12,251 nt of DNA, from contig JABYQS010000843.1 of assembly GCA_022592435.1 (NCBI GenBank), positions 1-12,251 on the forward strand, in the 5' to 3' direction. Made by a program: the position numbers and the translations under genes. The stretch comes from Cerioporus squamosus (Eukaryota > Basidiomycota > Agaricomycetes > Polyporales > Polyporaceae). The notes under the pieces were generated by a model. The model was not told the DNA's origin. It worked only from the letters and a program-made list of their open reading frames with translations, and did not search any database. Of the stretch, positions 1 to 9,886 are shown piece by piece; position 1 is the first letter of the stretch; each line of letters starts with the position of its first letter.

Positions 1-1480
1 TGGTCTGCCGGTTGGCAGGCTCGTAGCCCATGTCGATGAAGTACTGACGCGCCTGATTCGCCGGTCCGAAGTACACCTGCTTGCCCTCGTAGATGACGCA
101 GACCTTGTCGAAATGCTCATACAACTGCTCGCCCGCTTGGTAGATGGTAGCGATGGTAGACTGCCGCGCAATGTCGGTGGCAATGCGGAGTGCCTGAACG
201 AACTCCAGCGCAGTAGACGAGCTAGAGGACGAGATGGTTAGCAGGGGATGTATGAGCAGGAGTGGGGAGCGCATACTCAAGGCCACGCGTCGAGTTATCC
301 CATGAATGCAGCTTGCTGCGACTCGCAAGGGCCTCGCTGATCGAGACGCGTTTCTTCTCACCACCAGAAACGCCGTGAACAGATGCATCGCCAACGTGGG
401 TATCCTTGACGTGACGGAGACCGAAGACAGTCTCCAGGACCTCGACGAATAGGTTCACGTGGGTCTCGCGGGACATTCCGTCAAGGCGAGTTCGAGGCGT
501 ACGCGTGCTGGCGGCAAAGCGAAGCGTTTGGTCAACGGTGAGGGTGGGGAAGTGGACGTCATCTTCTGGGCAATATTGCACGTCTCCGCGGTAATGCGAC
601 TCAACCTGTTCTGGGGAGAGTGAGTCATACCATACATCACCTTCAACCGCATGATAGTCCTGCCGCTGGTTTGCCAAAACCCTCAACAATGTGCTGCACC
701 CGGACCCTGGTCGCCCGAGAACGCCTTTCGGGTGTAATACGTTCAAATCAGCAAGTGGTAGTAGGCGAATGGCCAAGTTGTTGCTCACATAGCATCTCCC
801 CGGGTCTCACCACACCATCGAAGTCGCTCAGAAGGTTCCTAGTTGCCGGATGTAATCTACTTCGAAAATCATGAAGAAGGTTGAGGGGGTTCAGCGACGA
901 TCCAAACGTTTCCTGATAAGAAGCTGATGCCCCAACGCCAACTACCCGGAGATCTTGAAACACGACCCCCAACTCACGCCGCTTGATGTCCGATTCATCC
1001 AGCCTGTAATAGGAGTCAGTGCACACACAATGGACGTGATGAAAGCTCGCACTTCTTCATGACATTTCGGAGCGTCTTCTCGAGATCGAAAGGGCCAGCA
1101 TTGGGGACCACGAGTGTCATTTCCGAAAACACCGAGTGGGTGAGCCGCTTCTCAATACCTCCGGATATTTGGGTATGGAGCGGGGGACGCGACCGTGCCT
1201 GCGATGTTCCTGAGAGCGTCCTGCGTAAGAGATGCTCGAGCCCTTCCGGATCGAAGAATCCGACGTGTACGTGAGAGATACTGGATGTTTGGCGTGATAG
1301 AGGGTGCCCGTCGGTAGGCAAGAGGAGGGGTGGGGTGTCTTCTAACCGCCCGCTGTCTTCCTCCGGATTGCGTATGTTAGCTTGCGCATGTGGTGTGATA
1401 GCATGTGAACTGTTATGAAGTTCGGGAACAAGTTTTGGTTGTCCGAGAGACTGAGGATGAGCGGGGTCAGTGGGCATCAT
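1..1480 (-). CDS. PDR/ABCG-type ABC transporter, 5' part (runs off left edge)
   Basis: This gene encodes a full-size pleiotropic drug resistance (ABCG) pump, a plasma-membrane ATPase that exports hydrophobic drugs and metabolites. Exons on the minus strand are 1480-1053, 1003-789, 724-277 and 221-1; introns are 49, 64 and 55 nt, and all three junctions keep the frame, giving about 437 residues. The family is usually about 1500 residues, so the rest lies beyond the left edge. Visible are the N-terminal FFDPEGLEHLLRR region, the block SDIKRRELGVVFQDLRVVGV before the nucleotide-binding domain, Walker A GRPGSGCST (218-226), the Q-loop region YCPEDDVHFPTLTV (265-278), signature VSGGEKKRVSI (333-343) and Walker B region WDNSTRGLD (356-364), then KVCVIYEGKQVYFGPANQAR. 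The Cys in Walker A, Glu in the Q-loop and Asn after WD are the usual degenerate features of the first nucleotide-binding domain in fungal PDR pumps, not damage. The start is the first of two adjacent ATGs behind a CT-rich leader. No stop or frameshift is seen. The substrate cannot be told. Confidence 0.94.
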
Positions 1481-1535
1481 TGAGAGGAGAAGGTGTGTGG
1501 TCAGTACGATCTTGGATGGGCGGGTACTATATGGC
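1481..1535 (-). promoter_or_regulatory. Leader and TATA-like site of the PDR transporter
   Basis: Read on the minus strand, the bases just before the ATG at 1480 are CT-rich (CACACCTTCTCCTCTCA), typical of fungal 5' leaders. A TATA-like CATATAG lies at 1533-1527, about 50 nt upstream of the ATG. The leader helps to support the chosen start; the TATA call is weak because the motif is short and imperfect. Confidence 0.35.
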
Positions 1536-2617
1536 AGCGTCCCTCAGACTAAAGCAAGGCCAGATGCGCCGCGTCTGGGACGGGACTCCGTGAGGGGCAC
1601 ACGAGCCGTGACGAGTCGTAATTGTGAGATTCAGTCCGGCTTGGACGCAGATCAAGACGGCAGCTTTGAGCATCTAGGTCCCGGTACAACCGCGTTACAG
1701 CACTGCATAGAGTGCTGTTGACGTTGCAGAGCCTTCACCAAGAGACACATGCTTACGCTGCGGCGCCGTGGAACGGCGCAACTCGTCATGCACGGGGGCC
1801 GTCGGGGAATCTGCCACGCAATGGAGCCTCCTCAGCAAGGCTCCTCTAGAATCCAGGCCGAGACGCGCTCACCACATTGGCCCAGAGTCCGAGAAGGAGC
1901 CATCCTATACTCCTCCGATGATCAAGCAGACATCACCTTCTCATTCAGCGCGAGATGAAGATGTGTGAATACGTCCTTCGGTACTTCGTTGCACAACTTA
2001 GAGTCGAAGTTCGCCATAACCTCTCTGCTTGAACGGGGTACATAGGTGTCGGGAGCACCTGAACCAGAACGCCCGAGGTTCTAGACTGGGTCCCCAGAGT
2101 ACTTCGCCCGCGATACTTAAGCCTGCGAAGTATACAACATCATCTTGGTATGCACAGGTGGAGGAAGACTTACATGTTACACCGTACAGCCATGGTCATG
2201 CGGTGGTAAGCCAGGTGGGCGGGTTGTTTCGAAACACGATCCATGAGCCCTGAAGTTTGCCTCAGACGCGAGCTCCGCTTGATGGTTGGGCGTCCTATGG
2301 CAGTCCTGCATGTAACTCGATTTCAATCAAACGAAGATCGGCGTTCCGACCTCTAAATTGCAGCACTAGACCGTAGACCTGCGAATTCGAAGACAGTGTA
2401 AGCAATTGAGTTGTGGAATTGTAGAACGGACGAGAACAAGCAGATGGTCTACAGCGCCGCCACAACGGGCTTCGAAAACGTGGTCCGAAAACGCAGCGTT
2501 CTTTGGGCGGCGGCTCGCGCTTCCCAGAAGCTCCGCCACAAAAGCGCAACAGCGTGGTCGACGGGCAGTCTCGCCGTCACTTCTCACACTGCCATACCAA
2601 CGGCGCCGCTACGCTCG

Positions 2618-2644
2618 CCCTCCTCCCCTCCTTTTCTTTCTCTT
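2618..2644 (+). promoter_or_regulatory. Pyrimidine tract upstream of the chitin synthase start
   Basis: A 27-nt run made only of C and T ends 56 nt before the ATG at 2701. CT-rich tracts just upstream of the transcription or translation start are characteristic of well-expressed filamentous-fungal genes that lack a clear TATA box. It supports 2701 (context CACCATGA) as the start, with transcription probably beginning nearby. Confidence 0.5.
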
Positions 2645-2700
2645 GAACAACCAGGAAGCTCCTACACCGTACGGGGAGCACCTCGGTGCAGCTCACCACC

Positions 2701-5700
2701 ATGAACCGGCAGTCGACCATGCATCAGCAGCTCGAGAATGTCACGGACCTCGCAACGCTCTCGCCCGTCTCGGAAGACATCATCGTCTCATGCATCCGCG
2801 AGCGGTTTATGACGGACAACATCTACACTAACATTGGCACCTCGGCATTAGTCGCAGTAAACCCCCACAAGTATGTTCCCAGTAATTCCGACGCGGTCCT
2901 CCACAAGTACGCGGCAGAGTACCGTGACACCTCCCCCGACAAGGTCCGCCTCCCTCCCCATATCTTCCAGCTCGCCAACAATGCCTACTACCACATGCGG
3001 AGAACAGCACAGGACCAGTCGATGTTATTCACGTATGTGTCATTTCTAATCTTTTTCCGCTCCCCATTTCTCCAAGAACCCCCGCTTCCGATGTCAAGCC
3101 TCACGCCTTGGCACGTACGCTCTGTCCCGGACCTGTGCACGTCCCTCGTTGGACATAAGCAGTGGCCTCTTTTGGGGTGCTGTTGGGCTCGGGTTACGAG
3201 CGTGCTTGACCGCCGGGCAGCACCTGCGCGCTCAACAGCCGTTCCCTGCGTCGTAGGCAGACCAAATGATTGTCAGAGTCAAGGGCCTGTCTCAGACCCA
3301 GAGGCGAGCATGATATACGTCCAAAGGCTACATGTGGGCCGTCGCCCATCTGTAGCCTATGCGAGGCCAGCGCGAGGCACTTCTTGGACGGTCTCATGCG
3401 CTGAGTAACCCCGGAGATATTCGTGACATCGCGGTAATGCTACAGGAACCAATCACCATATCGGTCACCGCACGTCGTTTCTCCGCGTCGGATATAGCGT
3501 CGTTATAAGTAGCCCCGGGTCACAGTCAGTGGGCGATGGGAATGTTTGTGCCATTAATGTCGTCAGTCTCCGTTTGACTCAATGGACAGAGTGATGGTGC
3601 CCTCCGGCTATCCTCCCCTCTGCAGAGGGGCGGGGGGTCTTTGAGCTTGCTTTTGCATCATGAGATATGTTGCTGACGAATCTCTAGTGGCGAGACAGGA
3701 AGCGGCAAGTCTGAGAATCGCAGACTGGCCATCAAGACGCTTCTCGAGCTCAGCGTGAGCCAACCGGGCAAGAAGGGCTCGAAGCTCGGCCACCAGGTCC
3801 CAGCGGCAGAGTTCGTGCTGGAGACGTTCGGTAACTCTCGGACGCTCTTCAACCCGAATGCCTCCCACTTTGGCAAGTACACCGAGCTGCAGTTCACGGA
3901 GCGCGGGCGCATATGCGGTGTGAAGACCCTGGACTACTACCTCGAGCGCAGTCGCGTGGCGGGCGCACCATCAGGCGAGCGGAATTTCCACATCTTTTAC
4001 TACCTGATCGCCGGCGCAACGCAGGAAGAGCGGCAGCACATGCACCTTTCCGACAAGACTCAGTATCGGTACCTGGGTGCGCGCGTACCGACGGGCGGTC
4101 GTGCTGCCCCTGCGCAGAATGAAGACGCCGTGCGATTCGACCAGTTGAAGGTTGCGCTGAAGAACGTCGGGTTCTCGAAGAGGCATGTCGCGCAGACGTG
4201 TCAGCTGATTGCCGCCATCCTGCATCTTGGTAACCTGGAGTTCACCATCGACCGCCATCGGAATGAGGATGCTGCTGTTGTGCGGAATCTGGACGTTCTG
4301 GAGATCGTCGCCGAGTTTTTGGGAATACAGCCAAGCGCGCTCGAGGCTGCTTTGTCCTACAAGACGAAGCTGGTCAAGAAGGAGCTCTGCACGGTGTTCC
4401 TTGACCCCGATGGCGCTTCGGACAACCGTGACGAGCTTGCGAAGACCCTGTATTCACTCCTCTTCGCATGGCTGAACGAGCATATCAACCAGCGGTTGTG
4501 CCGTGACGACTTTGCCAACTTCATCGGTCTCTTCGATCTCCCTGGCCCGCAGAACATGACTAGCCGTCCTAACTCCCTCGACCAGTTCTGCGTCAACTTC
4601 GCGAACGAGCGCCTCCTTAACTTCATACAGAAGCGCTTGTTCGAGGCGCATGTCCAGCAGTACAACAACGAGGGTATCTCTCGCTACGTTCCCCATGTTC
4701 CCTACTTCGACAACTCCGAGTGCGTGCGGTTGCTGCAGAACCGCCCAGGTGGTCTCATCCACATCATGGACGACCAGGCGCGGCGCCAGCCTCGCAAGAC
4801 TGATCACACGATGGTGGAGGCAGCCACGAAGCGTTGGGGAAACCATTCGTCATTCAAGTCCGGAGGCATGGACCGCTCGGGCTTCCCCACCTTCACTATC
4901 AACCACTACAGCGGTCCCGTGACGTACTCTGCGCAGGGTTTCCTCGAGAAGAACATGGACGCGCTCAACCCCGACTTCGTATCGCTGCTCCGCGGCACCA
5001 GCACGGGCACTAGCGACGCTCCCGCCCCCGATGGCTCCGGCTCCATGAACCCCTTCGTGCGAGGACTCTTCTCGGCCAAGGCGATCGCTACTCAGGCCCA
5101 CCCTCGCAACGAGGATACCATCGTCTCCGCGCAACAGCCTGTGAAGCCGATGCGAGCTCCTTCCACTCGCCGGAAGAACACTATCAAACGCATGCCCACG
5201 CTGAAGGAGGGCGATATCGAGGAGAAGGACAAGGAGGATGACGAGCCCGCCACCTCGGGACCTCCGTGCGTCGCGGGCGAGTTCAAGCAAGCGCTCGACG
5301 TGCTCTTCGAGACGCTCGAGGACACGCAGTCGTGGTATGTCTTCTGCATCAACCCGAACGACTCGCAATTGCCGAATCAGCTGGAGGGTCGTTCCGTCAA
5401 GGCCCAGGTACGGAGCGTAGGGTTGTCGGAGGTTGCGCGTCGTTGCGTGAACGTGTTCGAGGCGATGATGACGCCAGACGAGTTCACGCAGCGGTATGGG
5501 TCGCTGCTGGCGTCGGTCGGCGTCACGGAGGGCGACTCGCGCTCGCAAGTTGAGCAGGCTCGGACTGCGCTCGGGCTGCAGGAGCGTGACATTGTGCTTG
5601 GTTTGTCCATGGTGAGTACCGCTAACGCATGCCAAACGTGCTGGTACTAACTCGCACTCAGGTCTTCCTGTCTCAAGCTGCCTTCCACCGACTTGAGGAC

Positions 5701-8700
5701 GATCTCCGCTCCAAGGATACTGAGGAACAGAAGCGCAACCGTCTACGTGATGCGGAAGCAGAAGCAGGTCTCGATCCTCGTGGGCTCGGTGATCCTTACG
5801 CCCCCTACCAGGTCCCGGGTGCCGAGTCTCCTTACCAGGCCGACTTCGCCGATCCTTTCAACACATCAAACCAAGCCCTGCCTCTCGTTCAACATGCCTC
5901 TCCTTTCCAGCGCGCGGATATGTATGATGATTACGACGAGCGGAAGTCGTTCCGCAGCGACGACTTCGATGGCCGCAGTGCCTACACAAGTCAGCGCGAT
6001 GACGGTTCAGTGTCAAACTTTGGGACCGAGTCGTATGCGCCTTCGCGCAACATGTTCCAGAACGCAGACACGAAGGGGCTACTGGACAAGGAGGCGCTGG
6101 CCGGCGAGATCCAGGAGGGCGAGACGACGGAAATCCTCAAGGAATCGTCGGCACGTCGCCGTTGGGTCATGCTCTGCTGGATGTTGACCTTCTGGTGCCC
6201 GAACTTCCTGCTCAAGCACGTTGGCCGCATGAAGCGCCATGATATCCAGCAGGCATGGAGAGAGAAACTGGCGCTCAACATGATTATCTGGTTCATCTGT
6301 GGTTGCGCCGTGTTCGTCATCGCTATCATCTCTCCCCTCATCTGCCCCACGGAACATGTCTTCAACACTGCCGAGCTTGCGTCGCACTCGTCCACCAATG
6401 ACCCGAACAACGTCTACACCTCGATTCGTGGGGAGGTCTTTGACTTGACGTCGATCGCTGCGGACCACCAGCGTGACGTGAGCGTCGTCCCGACGAAGTC
6501 GATCCTCAAGTATGGCGGTGCATCTGCGGACAACATCTTCCCGGTTCAGGTAAGGCGGCCCTTTTCTTCATCGGAAGAAGTGCTTAGCTCGTATGCAGGT
6601 CAGCGCTCTGTGCAATGGCATCGACGGCACCGTCAACCCCTATGTCGTCTTGTCCTCCAGCAATAACACGGATCAGAATGCTCAGTATCACGACTTCCGT
6701 TCCTGGACCACCGACCCTCGTCCTGATTGGTACTTCGAGACCATGACGATGATGCGTTGGAAGGCTCGTGTTGGCTTCATGGGCTACAGCGGGAAACAGG
6801 TCAGGTCCATGGCATCGTCAGGCAGCTCGGTGGCCATTTATAAGGGCATGGTCTACGACTTCACGACTTACCTGAAGAGCCCCCCTTCGGTCGCGACCCT
6901 CCCGAACAACGCTGTCGCGCCTGGCAACATCAACACGCAGTTCATGCACCAGGCTATCGTCGATTTGTTCCGGCACAACGCTGGTGGAGACGTGACGAAG
7001 CAGTTCGACTCTCTCAACCTCGACTCGGCGATTCTGGACAGGCAGCGCGTGTGCATGCGGAACCTCTTCCTCATCGGCAAGGTCGACACTCGCAACTCGC
7101 CGCAGTGTCTATTCGCGACGTACATCTTGCTTGCCCTCTCCATCATGATGGTCAGCGTCATCGGGTTCAAGTTCATCGCGTCCATCAACTTCAGCGCTTC
7201 GCGTGCGCCCGAGGACCACGACAAGTTCGTCATCTGCCAGGTGCCGTGTTACACGGAAGGCCACGCGTCGCTCAAGAGGACGATCGACTCGCTCGCTCAG
7301 ATGAAGTACGACGACAAGCGCAAGCTGTTGTTCATCATCTGTGACGGTATGGTCGTCGGTTCGGGTAACGACATGCCTACTCCTCGCATCGTTCTCGACG
7401 TCCTTGGCGCGAACCCCAACGTCGACGCGGAGCCGCTCAGCTTCCTCTCGCTCGGCGAGGGCGCCAAGCAGCACAACATGGGCAAGGTCTTCTCCGGATT
7501 ATATGAGACTGCCGGTCACGTCGTGCCGTACATCGTCGTCGTGAAGTGCGGCAAGCCCGGCGAGAAGTCGCGTCCTGGTAACCGTGGTAAACGTGACTCG
7601 CAGATGGTCCTCATGCACTTCCTGAACAAGGTATGTTATACGCTGCCTCCGTTCTTATTACAACTAAACGGCGTGTCTAGGTGCACTTCAATGCTCCTAT
7701 GAACCCACTCGAGCTGGAGATCTACCACCAGATCAAGAACGTCATCGGTGTAAACCCGACATTCTACGAGTATGCGTTCATGGTTGATGCCGATACAACT
7801 GTCGCTCCCCTGTCTCTGAACCGTCTCGTCTCTGCGTAAGTGTTTGGTGGTCTAGAGCTTCCTTTAACATTCGGGCTGACTTCAGGTCTAGCATGATTCA
7901 CGACAAGAAGCTCCTCGGTGTCTGTGGTGAGACCGAGCTGGCCAACGCCAAGCAGTCGATCATCACCATGATGCAAGTTTACGAGTACTTCATCTCGCAT
8001 CACATGGCGAAAGCGTTTGAGTCTCTGTTCGGCTCCGTCACCTGTTTGCCCGGTTGTTTCACGCTCTACCGTCTCCGTACCCCCGACACGCACAAGCCCC
8101 TCCTGGTCAGCAACCAGATGATCCAGGACTACTCGGAGAACCGCGTCGACACACTGCACATGAAGAACCTCCTGCACCTCGGTGAAGATCGTTACTTGAC
8201 GACGCTGCTGTTGAAGCACTTCTCGAACTACAAGACCCAGTTCGTTCGGGATGCTCACGCGTACACCGTCGCTCCCGACGATTGGAAGGTTCTTCTGTCC
8301 CAGCGTCGGCGTTGGATCAACTCGACGGTACACAACTTGGGTGAACTCCTGTTTTTGGACCAGCTTTGCGGTTTCTGCTGTTTCTCGATGCGTTTCGTCG
8401 TCATGATCGATCTCCTCTCGACAATCATCGCACCCGTCACTGTGGCCTACGTGCGTATCGATAGTGGCGTTGACATCTCGAACCATACTAACGTCTCGCA
8501 CAGATCATTTACCTCATCTACCTCGCTGCGGGCTTGCACGCCCAGATCCCCACCCTTTCCATTATTCTCATCGCTGCCGTGTACGGTTTGCAGGCGCTTG
8601 TGTTCATCTTGCGCCGCAAGTGGGACATGATTGGATGGATGGTCTTCTACATCCTCGCTATCCCGGTCTTCTCGTTCTTCCTGCCTCTGTACTCCTTCTG

Positions 8701-9455
8701 GAGGATGGACGACTTCTCCTGGGGTTCGACTCGTGTCGTCCTGGGTGAAGCTGGTAAGAAGTTGATTGTTCACGTGAGTGCCACTCCACTCCTCCACGTC
8801 GAGTTTGTGCTGAACGTCTCCTGCAGGATGAGGGCAAGTTTGATCCTCGGTCTATTCCTCTGAAGTCATGGAACGACTACGTACGTGTTCTCTGTTGAGT
8901 GACGGTTTCTTCTTCTGACCAACCTGCGATAACTAGGAAAACGAGCTCTGGGACAAGGAGTCCAACCATAGTATCGGATCGTGGGTACCTCCGACCAAGA
9001 TGCGCAACGATGGCTACGCGGAGTCCCAAACAGCGTCCATCTACGGCCGCGAGACGTTCTACGAACCAGCAATGTCCCGCGCCTATTCGCCATCGCCGTC
9101 GCAAATGCAAATGTATCCTCCACCCGGGTACCACTCTGGTCGGAACACGCCTCTCTCGCAAGTGATGATGCCAGGAGTACTTCATCAACCCACGCCGTCG
9201 CGCCCTGCAACTGGCTACCTTGACGTCCAGATTCCCGCAACTCGTAGTCCAGAGGACCAGGACTTCATGGGCGGGCCCTCGGATGCCGAGATTGAGCGCG
9301 CAGTGGAGGACCACCTGCGTACTGCAGATCTGACCACCATCACCAAAAGGGAGATTCGTCGACGGCTGGAGGAGCAGTTCGGCCAGGACCTGTCCGCGCG
9401 CAAGCGGGTCATCAACGACGCCATCGATCGCGTGCTGCTCGCGCGCGCTGGTTGA
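2701..9455 (+). CDS. Class V-type chitin synthase with N-terminal myosin motor domain
   Basis: This integral-membrane glycosyltransferase polymerises UDP-N-acetylglucosamine into cell-wall chitin at growing tips and septa; Ustilago maydis Mcs1 and Aspergillus CsmA are of this type. Exons: 2701-3032, 3688-5611, 5662-6549, 6599-7630, 7681-7835, 7892-8450, 8504-8773, 8827-8880, 8937-9455; all junctions keep the frame, giving 1910 residues, normal for the family. Domains in order: myosin motor (about 1-780) with P-loop GETGSGKS (112-119) and switch [10 protein letters not shown] (166-174); membrane segments near 918-937 and 955-980; a cytochrome-b5-like region (about 999-1075) without the HPGG haem motif; a membrane segment near 1219-1243; the catalytic domain from about 1255 with VDADT (DAD at 1428-1430), EDRYL (1542-1546) and QRRRW (1581-1585); a hydrophobic C-terminal membrane cluster (about 1600-1700); and a DEK_C-like helical domain (about 1850-1907). 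A P-loop and a DEK_C domain argue for class V rather than class VII. Oddities: a 655-nt first intron, switch I with His where myosins have Arg, and a tandem acceptor at intron 5. No stop or frameshift interrupts it. Confidence 0.97.
3325..3358. repeat. Compact hairpin in intron 1
   Basis: AGGCTACA (3325-3332) pairs with TGTAGCCT (3351-3358), and TGGGC (3335-3339) with GCCCA (3344-3348), around a 4-nt loop CGTC. Between the two stems there is one mismatch and one G-U pair. The total is 13 Watson-Crick pairs in 34 nt, a strong local fold. It lies near the middle of the candidate inserted element. Confidence 0.7.
3615..3630. repeat. 16-nt perfect palindrome in intron 1
   Basis: CCCCTCTGCAGAGGGG is its own reverse complement. 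It directly adjoins, and shares its last G with, the right-hand terminal repeat of the candidate intron insertion, so it could be a subterminal part of that element. Confidence 0.6.
7836..7891 (+). other. Chitin synthase intron 5 with tandem acceptors
   Basis: The donor GTAAGT begins at 7836 and a GCTGAC branch site lies at 7875-7880. Two AG acceptors follow, ending at 7885 (TTCAG) and 7891 (GTCTAG). They are 6 nt apart, so both keep the frame: use of 7891 gives LVSAMIHDKK, use of 7885 gives [13 protein letters not shown] chose 7891 because the shorter form looks closer to the conserved family spacing, but this is from memory and the choice is not firm. Confidence 0.6.
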
Positions 9456-9886
9456 TCATGACAGGTCTCGTATGTCTCGCGGCTTGGACGCTCTGACGAT
9501 GCTACGTCTACGCTTTCTGCATATCAGTACACTTTTCTTCGTCACTATCGTTTTCAGGATTACTCGTTAGTTCGTTAGTATGGACAGCATGGACCTTAGT
9601 CGACACATCATCTGGCACTCTCTCGCTCGTATAATAACCCCATCACCACGCACATGTATTTTGCTATCTCCTAGCATAGAACAGCATGTTTACGTCTGGC
9701 TCCTGGACGTGGACTTGGATCCCGTAATGTTGAACTGTGTTGCTCACGTCGCACTCCGCGAACGACAATCGTGCGCCGCAGGGTCTGGAGGTGAGTCCTT
9801 CAGTTTGAATGCTATCCATTCTGCGGCTGGGCATGATAAGCAGTCTCGATTGCGAGAAGACATACGAGTGGGATTGACAGCTCTCT
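9456..9886. other. Convergent 3' spacer, no gene seen
   Basis: These 431 nt lie between the stop codon of the chitin synthase (plus) and the stop codon of the unknown gene (minus), so they must contain both 3' untranslated regions. There is no AATAAA signal in a convincing place; AATAAC occurs near 9633-9638 on the plus strand. An open frame starting at 9580 on the plus strand has no recognisable domain and overlaps the end of the opposite gene; I do not support it. Confidence 0.7.

Larger units (their letters stand above)
1481..2700. other. Divergent intergenic spacer, no gene seen
   Basis: This 1.2 kb separates the start of the PDR pump (minus) from the start of the chitin synthase (plus), so it should hold both promoters. 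Short open frames on both strands lack recognisable domains, supportable splice structure and the G/C-ending codon bias of the neighbouring genes, and I do not support any as a gene. I saw no clear TCCGYGGA-type drug-response element. Small inverted repeats occur at 1763-1779 (7-bp arms, 3-nt loop) and 2100-2132 (8-bp arms TACTTCGC / GCGAAGTA, 17-nt spacer). The latter could be an operator-like dyad, but could equally be chance in 1.2 kb. Confidence 0.7.
3070..3645. mobile_element. Candidate MITE-like insertion inside intron 1
   Basis: The interval is bounded by CTCCAAGAACCCCCGC at 3070-3085 and GCGGGGGGTCTTTGAG at 3630-3645. The second, reverse-complemented, matches the first at 14 of 16 positions. 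Taking the 576 nt out would leave a 79-nt intron with the native donor, branch site and acceptor, close to the usual intron size here. It has no coding capacity, as expected for a non-autonomous element. Against it, I see no clear target-site duplication and the matched repeats are partly simple C/G runs, so the edges may be off or the match coincidental. Confidence 0.35.
3033..3687 (+). other. Unusually long first intron of the chitin synthase gene
   Basis: The exon before reads QSMLF plus two bases of a Thr codon. The donor is GTATGT at 3033, a CTGAC branch site lies at 3672-3676, and the acceptor CTCTAG ends at 3687. The third base of the Thr codon then joins directly to GETGSGKSE, so the splice rebuilds the conserved P-loop exactly. 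At 655 nt it is about twelve times longer than the other seven introns of the gene (49-56 nt). No coding content is seen inside it on either strand. Confidence 0.92.

Noticed and set aside
218..226. Missing Walker A lysine in the ABC transporter as a sign of an inactive gene (residue positions given)
   Set aside because: GRPGSGCST with Cys in place of Lys is the normal form of the first nucleotide-binding domain in fungal PDR pumps.
222..788. A stand-alone short ABC protein, or a broken transporter pseudogene
   Set aside because: The apparent breaks at both ends are explained by GT..AG introns at 725-788 and 222-276 that rejoin canonical PDR motifs (MLCVLGRPGSGCST and WDNSTRGLDSSTALEF) in frame.
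1749..1968. Short plus-strand open frames with Pro/Ser/Glu-rich translation
   Set aside because: No domain, no splice partners that extend them, and two competing frames of similar length; I cannot support coding.
3033..3408. Reading through the donor of intron 1 to give a 236-residue truncated protein
   Set aside because: The read-through loses similarity to myosin at once after LFT, whereas splicing to 3688 restores the P-loop exactly.
4850..5635. 261-codon open frame on the minus strand inside the chitin synthase
   Set aside because: It is antisense to conserved myosin-motor coding sequence, has no recognisable domain and a composition typical of the shadow of a G/C-ending codon bias.
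7764..8501. 245-codon open frame on the minus strand inside the chitin synthase
   Set aside because: It is antisense to the catalytic domain and spans splice sites of the real gene; its His/Asp/Val-rich content is what the reverse of GC3-biased codons gives.
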